Assembly (NCBI RefSeq): GCF_001636345.1
Contig: NZ_KV440945.1
Span: 3,491,354-3,555,353, forward strand
Reading direction: 5' to 3'
From: Cytobacillus gottheilii
GTDB lineage: Bacteria; Bacillota; Bacilli; Bacillales; Cytobacillaceae
Length of the DNA: 64,000 nt
How positions within the stretch are numbered: position 1 is the first letter of the stretch; each line of letters starts with the position of its first letter. This document shows positions 8,939 to 17,680 of this stretch, one piece after another. The translations under genes were made by a program, and so were the position numbers. The notes under the pieces are model-generated. The model did no database searches and was not told the DNA's origin. It worked only from the letters and a program-made list of their open reading frames with translations.

Positions 8939-9061
8939 TTACTTTTTACCGCCAATAATAAGCTTGAGTTGAGGCTTTCTTCTGTCTTTGACTCGCTTTA
9001 GCAGCTCTTTATTGAACTTTTCTGGGTTCTTTCTGATTTCTTCTATTGGAACTCTTTTCAT
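8939..9061 (-). CDS. 40-aa basic protein, partner of the HNH nuclease gene
   Basis: A small gene with a near-perfect RBS (AAGGAGG, 5-6 bases before the ATG) encodes 40 residues: MKRVPIEEIRKNPEKF at the start and a Lys/Arg-rich tail ending LIIGGKK. It lies 59 bases after the HNH gene on the same strand and before a terminator, so the two are probably one transcript. It is too short for most gene callers. It could be a small DNA-binding or regulatory partner; function unknown. It has no membrane segment. Confidence 0.65.
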   Translation of the reverse strand: MKRVPIEEIRKNPEKFNKELLKRVKDRRKPQLKLIIGGKK

Positions 9062-9120
9062 GGTGGACCTCCTTGCGATTAAATACTTCAATTGTTAAAC
9101 AGCAATTAAAAACTTAATTC

Positions 9121-10083
9121 CTACCTTACCTTATTCCATTCAATCCAACGCAAAAGGTGAGCTCTACTATTTTCATACCATTGAGAACACAGGAAATACA
9201 ACTTCCCATAAATTCTTATGGGTTTTTTATAGTATCTACTATATCCTCTTGCATCTAGTTTTTGTAGTTGTAGATCTTTTGTTTCGTCTACTTCTAATAA
9301 CATCGGAAAATTTAGATTTAATTGTTGTTTAGAGTATTTTGAAGTTTGTAATAGCTGTATTTTTTCTAATGGCAACTGGTTACTAACCAGAATATCAATT
9401 AACTCATCTCTTACAATTACTCCTATTTTTCTTACGACTTTCTCTTCTAATAATGGTATATCCCTCTGCTCAGTTGGAGGCTTTATATATGTAATAGTCG
9501 ATGCACCGGGTTGTACACTTTGTTTTAATGTCTCTTGAATCCGATCTGATAACAATTGACTCTTTTTCATATAATTAAGAAGGTTTTCCCAGTTTGCCCA
9601 ATGTTCTTCCCATAATTCTTTATCAATAACTTCCTCAAAGTTAATCATTATTGGCTTACTCCAAGCCTCATAATTTTCTAGTCTAGCAATAATCTGATCT
9701 AAATGACTGACATTGCGGGTTTTAGGGGATAGTGGGGCGTCACTTTGGATCCAATCTTTCCAATATTTATTTCCTTTGGATTGATTGCATTTCCCACATG
9801 AAGGAACCAGGTTATTAATCTCGGATATATACCCGGTTGGCCTTCTCTTATGAATTAAAGGTCTAAAATGATCCCACTCTGAAAAAGAGTCTCCACAATA
9901 TGAGCACCTTATCGATTCCGTCATACCTAACATACTAAGAACTTCCTTAATTTCTGTTTCAGATGGTTCAATACATGGAATAATTCCATTAACAAAGGCA
10001 TTCGTAATACTAGAGCTTCGACCAGTAATCTTCACTGGATTAGGCATTTTAAAAAATGATTTATAGTTTTGTAGGATTTTCAT
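9121..10083 (-). CDS. HNH endonuclease
   Basis: This 320-residue protein carries an HNH/zinc nuclease core at residues 60-100: C60-X2-C63, the catalytic DH pair at 71-72 in the segment SEWDHFRP, then NLVPSC96-X2-C99-N. These are the zinc-binding CxxC pairs and metal-finger of the HNH class. The C-terminal 200 residues match nothing I recognise and may give target choice. It begins the accessory island and has an RBS (GAGGTG) before the ATG. It may act in phage or plasmid restriction, but no methyltransferase lies nearby, so a modification-dependent or abortive role is as likely. That is inference. Confidence 0.82.
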   Translation of the reverse strand: MKILQNYKSFFKMPNPVKITGRSSSITNAFVNGIIPCIEPSETEIKEVLSMLGMTESIRCSYCGDSFSEWDHFRPLIHKRRPTGYISEINNLVPSCGKCNQSKGNKYWKDWIQSDAPLSPKTRNVSHLDQIIARLENYEAWSKPIMINFEEVIDKELWEEHWANWENLLNYMKKSQLLSDRIQETLKQSVQPGASTITYIKPPTEQRDIPLLEEKVVRKIGVIVRDELIDILVSNQLPLEKIQLLQTSKYSKQQLNLNFPMLLEVDETKDLQLQKLDARGYSRYYKKPIRIYGKLYFLCSQWYENSRAHLLRWIEWNKVR

Positions 10084-10225
10084 AGTATCACCTCGTTTAA
10101 TCTAGTAACAAGATTTTTAAAAAAGTTCATTTGAACAATATTATTACTATATATTTTATCATTATTTTCAATTTATAGTTAGAATTACCCATGATTTAAT
10201 GACGTTATTTAGATTGCGATTGTAA

Positions 10226-10262
10226 TGCAAAAAACGCTTGCTCGTATTTAGAGAAGCGTTTT
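10226..10262 (-). terminator. Terminator of the PLD-helicase operon
   Basis: AAAACGCTT (10231-10239) and AAGCGTTTT (10254-10262) form a hairpin; the minus strand then continues TT at the 3' side. The remaining bases of the 10084-10395 gap are very AT-rich and contain no gene that I can support. Confidence 0.75.
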
Positions 10263-10395
10263 GAAGTTGATTTTATATAAAAAATTTTATAGTGATAAAA
10301 AAGTCTAATAAAGATGAAAGTAAAATTAAGCAATCAATAGCCATTATCAAATTAAATAAATGTTAAGGTATATGTTTTTTTGCTTATGAATACCT

Positions 10396-12837
10396 CTATG
10401 GCGATAGTAACGAACCACCAAGACGCTCTTTCCTCTCAAAATGATAATGCAACCTATATTCACAAATATGTCTTGTCCAATTGTAGAGTATTTCTTCATC
10501 CATTTTGTGTACTTCAAACTCCAACTTAAATACTTCATTGTCAAAACTTATTAATCCTTTCGAATTACCGCTCCATTTAGACATAGGCATTTTAGAAATT
10601 AGGCTGCTAAGTCCCGGTTTATCATATTCCCAGAGTTTTTTAGAAGCTTTGTCTGAGAAATCAATATGTTTTCGGTATTCTTTTTCCATTAAATATTGAT
10701 AAAAGAAGGGTGCAACCTCTTCAGGTGTTATGCTCTCGTACCAATGACCAATTCCTCTGTCCAGCATAGCAAGCAGCACGACCATTTTATAGCTCTTGGC
10801 CATTCCTGTTTTTTCTGCTTCTATAAACCAATATTTATATCGTTCAAACACTCTTTCCTCTGCTTCACTTAATTCTTTAGCCCAGGATAGGAATCCATGA
10901 TAGGATTTAAACTCCTGACGATATTGGACTGAGTCTGATGCCCCTTTTAAATGTAATTCTAAATAACTTGGTCTTCTTCCCAATTCAAGTTTTAAATCTT
11001 TATAATCCTGATATAGTTTTTCTTTTCTAGGCTGTTTTTTTCTAATCATTTCTTTCAATAAATTAACAACCTTTACCTCAAGGTTGATTTCACACAATTC
11101 TGGCAGCATAGGCTCGAATGTTCTTTTTGTGTCTTTTTCTGTAATGTCAAACAAGCTTAGCTTAATATCAGCATTACGATAGTTGCCAATCATATCAATG
11201 ATATTGCAATGACTTTTTCCACTATGCAGTCGGAGACCACGACCAATTTGCTGTGTGAAGACAGTTAACGATTCAGTTGGACGAACAAATAATAGTGTAT
11301 CTACAGCTGGTATGTCGACCCCTTCATTAAAGAGGTCTACTGTGAAGATGACATCTAACTTTCCATCCTCAAGCTGTTTAATCGCATCCTGTCTTCCTAC
11401 TTCCATTTGCTTTGAATGGAGAGCCACTGTTTTAAAGCCGCTTTTGTTAAAGTAATTAGATAAAAAATTGGCCTGCCGAATAGAGGAACATAAGCCAATT
11501 GTTTTTGACTGTTTTTTCTCCAGCCAAGCCTTAAGAACTTTCTCTGCCATTTTATCATGGATCTGAACCTGCAATAGTTCTTCCTCATCATAACGATTAC
11601 CAAGCCAAGTAATTTGACTGTAATCCGTATCATCGTATACACCATAATATTTAAATGGAGAAAGCCATTTTCTTTCGATCGCATCAAGAAAATCTAATCG
11701 AAAGGCAACATTTCCATTACATATTGCATAGACATCTTTATTGTCATTTCTGTCTGGAGTGGCCGTAATACCTAAAAGAAATTTTGGCTGAAAATAGTCG
11801 AGTACCCTATTATAAGATGCAGCAGCTGCATGGTGAAATTCATCCACAATAATTAGATCAAATTCATCTGGCCCAAACACCTGCAGATGCGGCATCATAC
11901 TAAGCGTATAAATTGAGGCAAATATTATATTATTGTTGCTTTCTTTTTGCTTGCCATTATAAATTCCATACGACCTATCAGGCATAATTTTTTTAAAAGA
12001 ATGTTTTGCCTGATTTAGAATCTCCTCTCGATGTGCAATGAAAAGGATTCTTTTAAAATGTTGAGCAAAAAAACCCGCTAAATATGTTTTTCCAAGTCCA
12101 GTTGCCATGACAACAAGAGCCCGATTATATCCCTCATCTAGCGTTTTATTCAGCTCTTCTAATGCTTCAATTTGTGCAAAACGCGGCTGAATTACACTAT
12201 ATGATTCTTTATTTTCGTTAACTAGCTCTGCTTGCATTTCAAAGTTATTATCTATTTCGGAGGGAAGCATTAAATCCTGCTCCTCTGTTTTCGTCCACTC
12301 TTTTGCTAGATCCGGATGCTTCTTATGGTATTCCTCATATTCATACCGATATTCTTTCAGCGTTTCTCTATTTAAGGAGACAGTGTGTTCGGCATAGAAG
12401 ATATGTAAGAATTGTTGTAATGCCTCATTATAAGTATCAGTATGATTACTTACCGATAGATTCCATTCTACACCATGACTTAAAGCAGAAAGTGATAAAT
12501 TGGATGAACCAACAATAACACTTTCTTGGTCATTTGTATTAAAAAGGTAGGCTTTTGGATGAAACGAACTCCCATTGCTTTTCCAGAAACGGATCATAAT
12601 ATTTTCATGAATGGACAATAAAGCTTCAAGTGCATCAGGTTGTGTAATGAACAAATAATTCCCTGTACAAATCTTAATATCTGCTCCACGCTCAGCAGCT
12701 ACCTTTAATGCATTAGACAAATATTCAACACCTGACTTCATCGTAAACGAAGTCAATATACAAATAGTAGAGGCTGTCTCAATCTGCTTTAATAAGTATT
12801 TACCAAGCTGGTTTGTAATTAATTGAACATCACTCAT
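10396..12837 (-). CDS. PLD-nuclease/SF2 DEAD-like helicase fusion (second copy)
   Basis: This 813-residue protein joins an N-terminal phospholipase-D-like nuclease domain to an SF2 helicase. Seen: a single HKD-type motif (H93-P-K95, then VGSSN at 109-113), Walker A ATGLGKT at 245-251, a DEFH Walker B at 332-335, motif III GITATP, and motif VI QQIGRGLR. A C-terminal region of about 200 residues is unassigned. A single PLD motif implies dimerisation. I chose the ATG at 12837 (GAGG RBS 6 bases upstream) rather than an in-frame TTG at 12843. The gene overlaps the MazG-like gene by 8 bases, suggesting translational coupling. It is paralogous to the 962-aa protein upstream but clearly diverged. A DNA-targeting defence or repair role is inferred. 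Confidence 0.88.
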   Translation of the reverse strand: MSDVQLITNQLGKYLLKQIETASTICILTSFTMKSGVEYLSNALKVAAERGADIKICTGNYLFITQPDALEALLSIHENIMIRFWKSNGSSFHPKAYLFNTNDQESVIVGSSNLSLSALSHGVEWNLSVSNHTDTYNEALQQFLHIFYAEHTVSLNRETLKEYRYEYEEYHKKHPDLAKEWTKTEEQDLMLPSEIDNNFEMQAELVNENKESYSVIQPRFAQIEALEELNKTLDEGYNRALVVMATGLGKTYLAGFFAQHFKRILFIAHREEILNQAKHSFKKIMPDRSYGIYNGKQKESNNNIIFASIYTLSMMPHLQVFGPDEFDLIIVDEFHHAAAASYNRVLDYFQPKFLLGITATPDRNDNKDVYAICNGNVAFRLDFLDAIERKWLSPFKYYGVYDDTDYSQITWLGNRYDEEELLQVQIHDKMAEKVLKAWLEKKQSKTIGLCSSIRQANFLSNYFNKSGFKTVALHSKQMEVGRQDAIKQLEDGKLDVIFTVDLFNEGVDIPAVDTLLFVRPTESLTVFTQQIGRGLRLHSGKSHCNIIDMIGNYRNADIKLSLFDITEKDTKRTFEPMLPELCEINLEVKVVNLLKEMIRKKQPRKEKLYQDYKDLKLELGRRPSYLELHLKGASDSVQYRQEFKSYHGFLSWAKELSEAEERVFERYKYWFIEAEKTGMAKSYKMVVLLAMLDRGIGHWYESITPEEVAPFFYQYLMEKEYRKHIDFSDKASKKLWEYDKPGLSSLISKMPMSKWSGNSKGLISFDNEVFKLEFEVHKMDEEILYNWTRHICEYRLHYHFERKERLGGSLLSP

Positions 12838-13156
12838 CTTCAACCTCGATTAAGAAAATTCTCTCTTTAAAACCGCCTCGCTTATTAGCTTTTTCTTGTC
12901 GAACCTCTTCAAGCCTCTCAAAAGAAATGTCATGGTAATCTGCTAGAGCTCGGATAATTTCAAGAACATCTGCTAATTCTTCAATCGCCTCTTCTTTATT
13001 TGTTGCATTCACATACTCTTCAAGTTCCTCAAAGCTCTTTTTCTTAAGTTCTTCTATATATTCTGTACTATTTAATATCTTCGTCGTAAACTTTTTACCA
13101 GTCTTTTCAATGATCTCTGGGATGTGGTCTCTGACAAGTTTGTAGTAGGTTGGCAT
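12830..13156 (-). CDS. MazG-like nucleotide pyrophosphohydrolase
   Basis: This 108-residue all-alpha NTP pyrophosphohydrolase-fold protein has the metal-binding pattern ELEEYV...EAIEELADVLEII, i.e. ExxE followed by ExxD, typical of MazG and phosphoribosyl-ATP pyrophosphohydrolase relatives. It starts with the family-like YYKLVRDHIPEII. Relatives hydrolyse (d)NTPs or related nucleotides to monophosphates. It lies between two PLD-helicase genes (62 bases after one and overlapping the other by 8), so it is likely part of the same system. RBS GGAGG lies 9 bases before the ATG. Confidence 0.85.
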   Translation of the reverse strand: MPTYYKLVRDHIPEIIEKTGKKFTTKILNSTEYIEELKKKSFEELEEYVNATNKEEAIEELADVLEIIRALADYHDISFERLEEVRQEKANKRGGFKERIFLIEVEDE

Positions 13157-13218
13157 TCCTTAAACCTCCAATAGAATATTTACGTATTATACAGTTAAAA
13201 TTATAAATTAATTACGGC

Positions 13219-16107
13219 TTAAATCTCATTACCTTCAACAATATAACTATATAGATTCTGGTCAATAGTATCTTCCATAACCATATTCATATGAACAACA
13301 GGTTTACCATCTTTCATCACATCTTGCTGAACCGTATTCTTAACAGGCTTCGCTTTGCCTAGATAATAGAAGTCGGTGCCTTCATCGTCATCTTTTTTGA
13401 CAAAGATATGGAGATCAATATTATTTTCTTCTGCATTAATGATTGTTTTCACTTCTTCTGAATTTACTGTTCGGTTGCTACGTGTATACCATTTAAGTAC
13501 ATCCTGACTTAGAAGCTCATCACCATAGTTTACGCTCGATTCAATTTCATCTTTTTTATGATAGGTAATAAATATGGGACACGTCCTGTGTTTGGTTTTG
13601 TATCCAAATATAGTGCCGCTTTCGTCATTATGCCAATTCAATAGTTTACAAACATCCTTCCTTGAATACTTTTCATACAATGTAAGAGAATGAACGCAAT
13701 CGTATTTTTCACTTTTTTCTTTTGCACATAATAATAAGTCCATTACCATTGTTTTAAAGTAAGGATTCCCTACAAGACTTTCACGGATCTCTTCATTAAA
13801 CAAAAAGCAATTATCCTTCAAAGTGACAATTGGCTTGTCCCCATATTTCTTCTTAAAGACTTGCGTAAAAAATGACAAATCAAATATGCTTTTGACTGAT
13901 GCAATTGTATCTTCATCAATTTTGCAACCTTCTTTAGTTAAACGATTTATTAATTCCTCTTGCTCTCCCTTGCCGTGCTGCATTAGCAAATCCAACAATA
14001 CAATTTCGTGCTTACGCTTTCCGTTCAACAGCTCTATTGAAAGCATTGTTAAAACTTTATCTTCATAATTTGTAATAGCTGGTACTTCTTCTTTCATTTT
14101 TAATAAAAACTGATAGTAGTTAGAATATTTATCAACAATGACCACAGGATCGATAGAATGATGCTCAATAAAATCATAAAGGGATGGTGTTCTCCCAAGT
14201 CTATTTTTCAACTCAGTAAAGGCATCCTTTAAGATTTTAAGTGTTGTCAGATTACTGTTGTTTATTGCACTGAATATCCGCTTTTTTGCGACCTCTTCAA
14301 AATTGATCGTTGATACACCTTTGATATAGCTTGTATCCTTCGTATGTCGGCGGATATTATCTTTGTTTTGCGATTTATCTCCAGATAAAGCAATTGGAAT
14401 TATATAGTTATTTTTGTAGTTACCTATAAAATCAATTATCGTCACAAAATCCTTTGTCTTATGTTTACGAAGTCCGCGGCCAAGCTGCTGAATGAATATA
14501 ATACTAGATTGAGTTTGTCTTAACATCACAACCTGATTGATGCAGGGGATATCAATTCCCTCATTAAAAATATCTACAGTTAATATATAGTCCAATTGAC
14601 CATTTTCTAAGCGATTAACTTGAAGGGATCTCTCTTCTTGAGAATCATCGCCCGTTAACGCAACTGTTCGTAACCCTCTATCATTCAAGGCTGCTGATAA
14701 TTCTTCTGCTTCTTTTTTACGACTACAAAATATAAGTCCTTTTACCTCTTCACCAGAAAAACCATAATACTCAATCTTCTCGATAATATGCTTAACACGT
14801 TCCTCATTGACAAGCTTCGTTAAAATGGTTGCATCATCCACATTTTCTCCATTTATATCAAGATCCGTAACACCAAAATAGTGAAAAGGACAGAGCATAT
14901 CTTCTTCAAGTGCTTCTTGTAATCGAATTTCATAGGCAATGTTGTAATCAAATAGTTCGTAAATATTGAAGTCATCTGAACGTTCAGGCGTGGCAGTCAT
15001 GCCCATAAAAAATTTCGGTTGGAAGTAATCAATCACCTTTCGATACGATTGGGCACCCGCTTTATGCACTTCATCTATTAGAATATAGTCAAATTCCTGT
15101 GGATCAAATTCATTTAAAGTATCTTGTTTAGAAATCGTTTGAATGGTCGCAAATAAGTACTTAGCATTTATTTGCTTATTCGATCCCGATAAGATCCCAA
15201 AGTCTTCGTCTATTCCACCTAGAATTTTTTTAAAGTCTGATTTCGCCTTGTTTAAGATTTGCTCTCTATGTACAATAAAAAGCAAACGCTTAGGAGCAAA
15301 ACGCCTCACATCAAAAGCAGAAAGATAGGTTTTTCCTGTTCCAGTTGCCGAAATAATTAATCCCTTATCATTACCTGCTGCTCTGACTGATTCGATTTGT
15401 TGCAGTGCTGCTTGCTGCATCTTATTCGGAGCAATATTTAGTGACTCTTCAATCGCATTCGTCTGATATGGGGTAGGCATTTCTATAACTTTTTCTAACT
15501 CTCTGTTTTCAACAGTCTGAGAAAATGTCTTTTCGTATTCCTCAATCCATTCTTCTGTTAGAATCTTTGACTGCTCCCATACTTCTTCAAATTGGCTTTT
15601 AAAGTGATGAACAATTTCGCCGTTTTCAAGTGATGTTAATTTTACATTCCACTCATAATTAATCTTTAATGCATGTGCAGTTAAATTAGAGCTGCCTACA
15701 ATAAGTGAATAATGGGTATCATGGTTAAAAATGTAGCCTTTCGAGTGAAAGCCTTTTAAGTCTGTTAATCTCACTTCTACATTTTTGATCTTCATTAGTT
15801 CCCTGAACACTTTAGGCTGATTAAATTGTAGAAATGTCGAGGTTAGAATACGGCCTTTTACACCTTTTCGGTGAAGATCAAGAAAATGTGATTTAAGTGT
15901 AGCAAGACCGCTTTCTGTAATAAAAGCTACAGAAAAAATGAAGGATTTACTTTGATCAAGTTCTTCCAGTAATGTCGAAAGAACGTTTTCATTTTTCTTA
16001 AAATTATTTACTAATAGCTTTGGTTTATAACCACCAGATTTATTAAATTGTTTATCTATAAATCCCTTATGCAATGATGCTTCTAAGCTTTGAATCAAAT
16101 TATCCAT
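13219..16107 (-). CDS. PLD-nuclease/SF2 helicase with DUF3427-like C-terminus
   Basis: This 962-residue protein has an N-terminal PLD nuclease domain (H121-S-K123, VGSSN 137-141), an SF2 helicase core (ATGTGKT at 254-260, DEVH at 345-348, GMTATPERSD, QQLGRGLRKH), and a C-terminal segment like DUF3427 (HRTCPIFITYHKKDE ... FYYLGKAKPV). This three-part order is a known but poorly characterised family. It is the first gene of the three-gene operon. RBS GGAG lies 6-7 bases before the ATG. An IS3-family element begins only about 50 bases upstream, so the native promoter has probably been displaced. Confidence 0.9.
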   Translation of the reverse strand: MDNLIQSLEASLHKGFIDKQFNKSGGYKPKLLVNNFKKNENVLSTLLEELDQSKSFIFSVAFITESGLATLKSHFLDLHRKGVKGRILTSTFLQFNQPKVFRELMKIKNVEVRLTDLKGFHSKGYIFNHDTHYSLIVGSSNLTAHALKINYEWNVKLTSLENGEIVHHFKSQFEEVWEQSKILTEEWIEEYEKTFSQTVENRELEKVIEMPTPYQTNAIEESLNIAPNKMQQAALQQIESVRAAGNDKGLIISATGTGKTYLSAFDVRRFAPKRLLFIVHREQILNKAKSDFKKILGGIDEDFGILSGSNKQINAKYLFATIQTISKQDTLNEFDPQEFDYILIDEVHKAGAQSYRKVIDYFQPKFFMGMTATPERSDDFNIYELFDYNIAYEIRLQEALEEDMLCPFHYFGVTDLDINGENVDDATILTKLVNEERVKHIIEKIEYYGFSGEEVKGLIFCSRKKEAEELSAALNDRGLRTVALTGDDSQEERSLQVNRLENGQLDYILTVDIFNEGIDIPCINQVVMLRQTQSSIIFIQQLGRGLRKHKTKDFVTIIDFIGNYKNNYIIPIALSGDKSQNKDNIRRHTKDTSYIKGVSTINFEEVAKKRIFSAINNSNLTTLKILKDAFTELKNRLGRTPSLYDFIEHHSIDPVVIVDKYSNYYQFLLKMKEEVPAITNYEDKVLTMLSIELLNGKRKHEIVLLDLLMQHGKGEQEELINRLTKEGCKIDEDTIASVKSIFDLSFFTQVFKKKYGDKPIVTLKDNCFLFNEEIRESLVGNPYFKTMVMDLLLCAKEKSEKYDCVHSLTLYEKYSRKDVCKLLNWHNDESGTIFGYKTKHRTCPIFITYHKKDEIESSVNYGDELLSQDVLKWYTRSNRTVNSEEVKTIINAEENNIDLHIFVKKDDDEGTDFYYLGKAKPVKNTVQQDVMKDGKPVVHMNMVMEDTIDQNLYSYIVEGNEI

Positions 16108-16144
16108 ATAATCTCCATTCGTTTACCATTTATATATTGATGCT

Positions 16145-16174
16145 AGTATAGTTTCATGGACACATCTTAGTTAA
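16145..16174 (-). promoter_or_regulatory. Possible hybrid promoter at the IS3 left end
   Basis: Reading the minus strand, TTAACT (16169-16174) lies inside the IS terminal repeat and TATACT (16145-16150) lies in flanking DNA, 18 bases apart. This could drive the PLD-helicase operon outward from the IS. The -35 match is 4 of 6, so this is a weak call. Confidence 0.35.
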
Positions 16175-16220
16175 GTTTTTCCATATTTGACTAAAATGTA
16201 AATGAAAGGATGTGTCCTTT

Positions 16221-16499
16221 ATGGGTAACCAAAATGTAAGCAAAAAATTTAATGAAGAATTCAAAAAAATGGTGGTTGATCTTTATAGCTCAGGTAGTGC
16301 AGTAAAAGATTTAAGTAGCGAATATGGCGTATCTGAAGTAACCATTTACAAATGGATTAAGAGGTTCACTCCTATGAACTTGGAGGATGGGACTTCTGTT
16401 ACGACGGATGACTTCATCCAGTTAAAAAAGCAGATGCGCGGTCTTCAAGAGGAAAACGAAATCTTAAAAAAGGCTATGGCCATATTCGCGAGAAAGTAA
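16221..16499 (+). CDS. IS3-family transposase OrfA
   Basis: This 92-residue protein (starting MGNQNVSKKF) has a helix-turn-helix (VKDLSSEYGVSEVTIYKWIK) and a C-terminal leucine-zipper-like coil (LKKQMRGLQEENEILKKAM). I chose the ATG at 16221, which has an AAAGGA box upstream; a GTG at 16212 is also possible. An A6G slippery run at 16466-16472 near its end fits -1 programmed frameshifting to give the OrfAB transposase. Confidence 0.88.
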   Translation: MGNQNVSKKFNEEFKKMVVDLYSSGSAVKDLSSEYGVSEVTIYKWIKRFTPMNLEDGTSVTTDDFIQLKKQMRGLQEENEILKKAMAIFARK

Positions 16500-17374
16500 G
16501 CATTACTGAGCTATCCACCATCATTGAACAACATAAGGATCAATATGCTGTTCAAACTCTATGTGATGTATTAGAAATCCCAAGGAGTACGTATTATCAA
16601 TCTTTTGAAGCTGTTGAGTCTAATCGTGAACGTGAAAATAAAGAGCTAACCAAAAGAATTATTGAAATTCACGCAGAAAGTAAACAGCGTTATGGGGCTC
16701 CAAAGATTCATAAGATCCTTCAAAAAGAAGGTTATTTAGTGAGCCTAAAAAGAGTGCAGCGTTTAATGACTAAGGCAGGTATCAGATCCATTATTCAGCA
16801 GAAATATCGCCCATATTCAAGTAAATGTAAGGTGGAAGAACGTGATAACCTATTAAACAGGGACTTTTCTACTACAACCATTAACGAGAAATGGGTGGCA
16901 GATATTACGTATATCCATACACTTAGAGATGGTTGGTGCTATTTAGCTTCTGTGCTGGATTTACATTCTAAAAAGATTGTTGGATATTCATTTTCACGCA
17001 CAATGACAACAGACTTGGTGATTCATGCATTAGATAATGCATATGAAACTCAAAACCCGAAGGAAGGACTCATTATCCACACGGATTTAGGATCTCAATA
17101 CACAAGTGAAGAGTTCTCAAATATTGTTCTATCAAGAGGCATGAAGCAGTCATTCAGTCAAAAAGGTTGCCCATACGATAATGCTTGTATTGAATCATTT
17201 CATGCCATTTTAAAGAAAGAAGAAGTCCACCGTGTCAGATACTTAGATTATAATTCAGCCAAAATGGCTCTATTTCAATACATTGAAGGCTGGTACAATC
17301 GCAAAAGAATTCATAGCAGCATCGGCTATCGAACACCACAAGAGGTAGAGTACAGCATTCGGCATGTCGCTTAA
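16473..17374 (+). CDS. IS3-family transposase OrfB (DDE integrase domain, made by -1 frameshift)
   Basis: The -1 frame is open from the A6G slippery site through to the TAA at 17374, about 300 codons. Seen: an HTH_21-type segment (KRIIEIHAESKQRYGAPKIH) and a DDE/rve core with D in WVADITY, D in HTDLGSQYTS and E in CIESFHAILKKE, ending IHSSIGYRTPQEVEY. There is no good independent RBS, so expression as an OrfAB fusion is expected. The gene looks intact, so the element may be active. Confidence 0.88.
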
Positions 17375-17403
17375 TCTCTAACTTGAGATTGTGCACCCGC
17401 TTT

Positions 17404-17499
17404 ACATGGAGTGGCGGGCATGATAGCCTCGTCTGGCGATGCCGATGTTGTGACATCTGGCTTCTCGGCAGGGAACATATGCCCGCAGAGGCTCCATGT
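17404..17499. ncRNA. Large inverted-repeat structure in the IS3 3' noncoding tail
   Basis: ACATGGAG (17404-17411) pairs with CTCCATGT (17492-17499), then GCGGGCAT (17414-17421) pairs with ATGCCCGC (17479-17486), and an inner GATGT-tgtg-ACATC hairpin lies in the middle. The region is much richer in GC than its surroundings and is inside the IS. It could be a structured RNA, a DNA hairpin or a captured repeat. The call as RNA is inference. Confidence 0.4.
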
Positions 17500-17636
17500 C
17501 AAGCGTCATGGCCAACCCACTATAATTGAGGCAAGTGTTCAAAAAATGTTAACTTATTTGTGTCCAAAAATTTGACTCAGATCCATATATTAATTTTAAT
17601 ACCCATATTTTTTGGATGCAATTTATTTTTATAACA

Positions 17637-17671
17637 AAAGAAGCTATTCACAAATTGTGAGTAGCTTCTTT
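17637..17671. terminator. Bidirectional-looking terminator
   Basis: AAAGAAGCTATTCAC pairs with GTGAGTAGCTTCTTT around AAATT. It lies downstream of the Nudix gene (minus strand) just outside the right end of the IS. Confidence 0.75.
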
Positions 17672-17680
17672 GTCTCTATT

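Larger units (their letters stand above)
16157..17566 (+). mobile_element. IS3-family insertion sequence
   Basis: The element is about 1410 bp with imperfect terminal inverted repeats beginning TGGACACA (left 16157; right end at 17566 reads TGTGTCCA) that match over about 19 bases (TAGTTAAG versus AAGTTAAC further in). It contains orfA and a -1 frameshifted orfB. I see no target-site duplication of 3-5 bases (flanks TCA and AAA). About 190 bases between orfB and the right end are noncoding and contain a large predicted fold. Confidence 0.88.

Noticed and set aside
10347-10544. 65-codon minus-strand frame at the end of the PLD-helicase gene
   Set aside because: Overlaps the real coding frame in another phase and has no RBS.
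10396-16107. Assignment to DISARM, Mokosh or a type I restriction system
   Set aside because: DISARM needs a methylase and separate genes, Mokosh uses an SF1 helicase, and no methylase or specificity subunit is present here.
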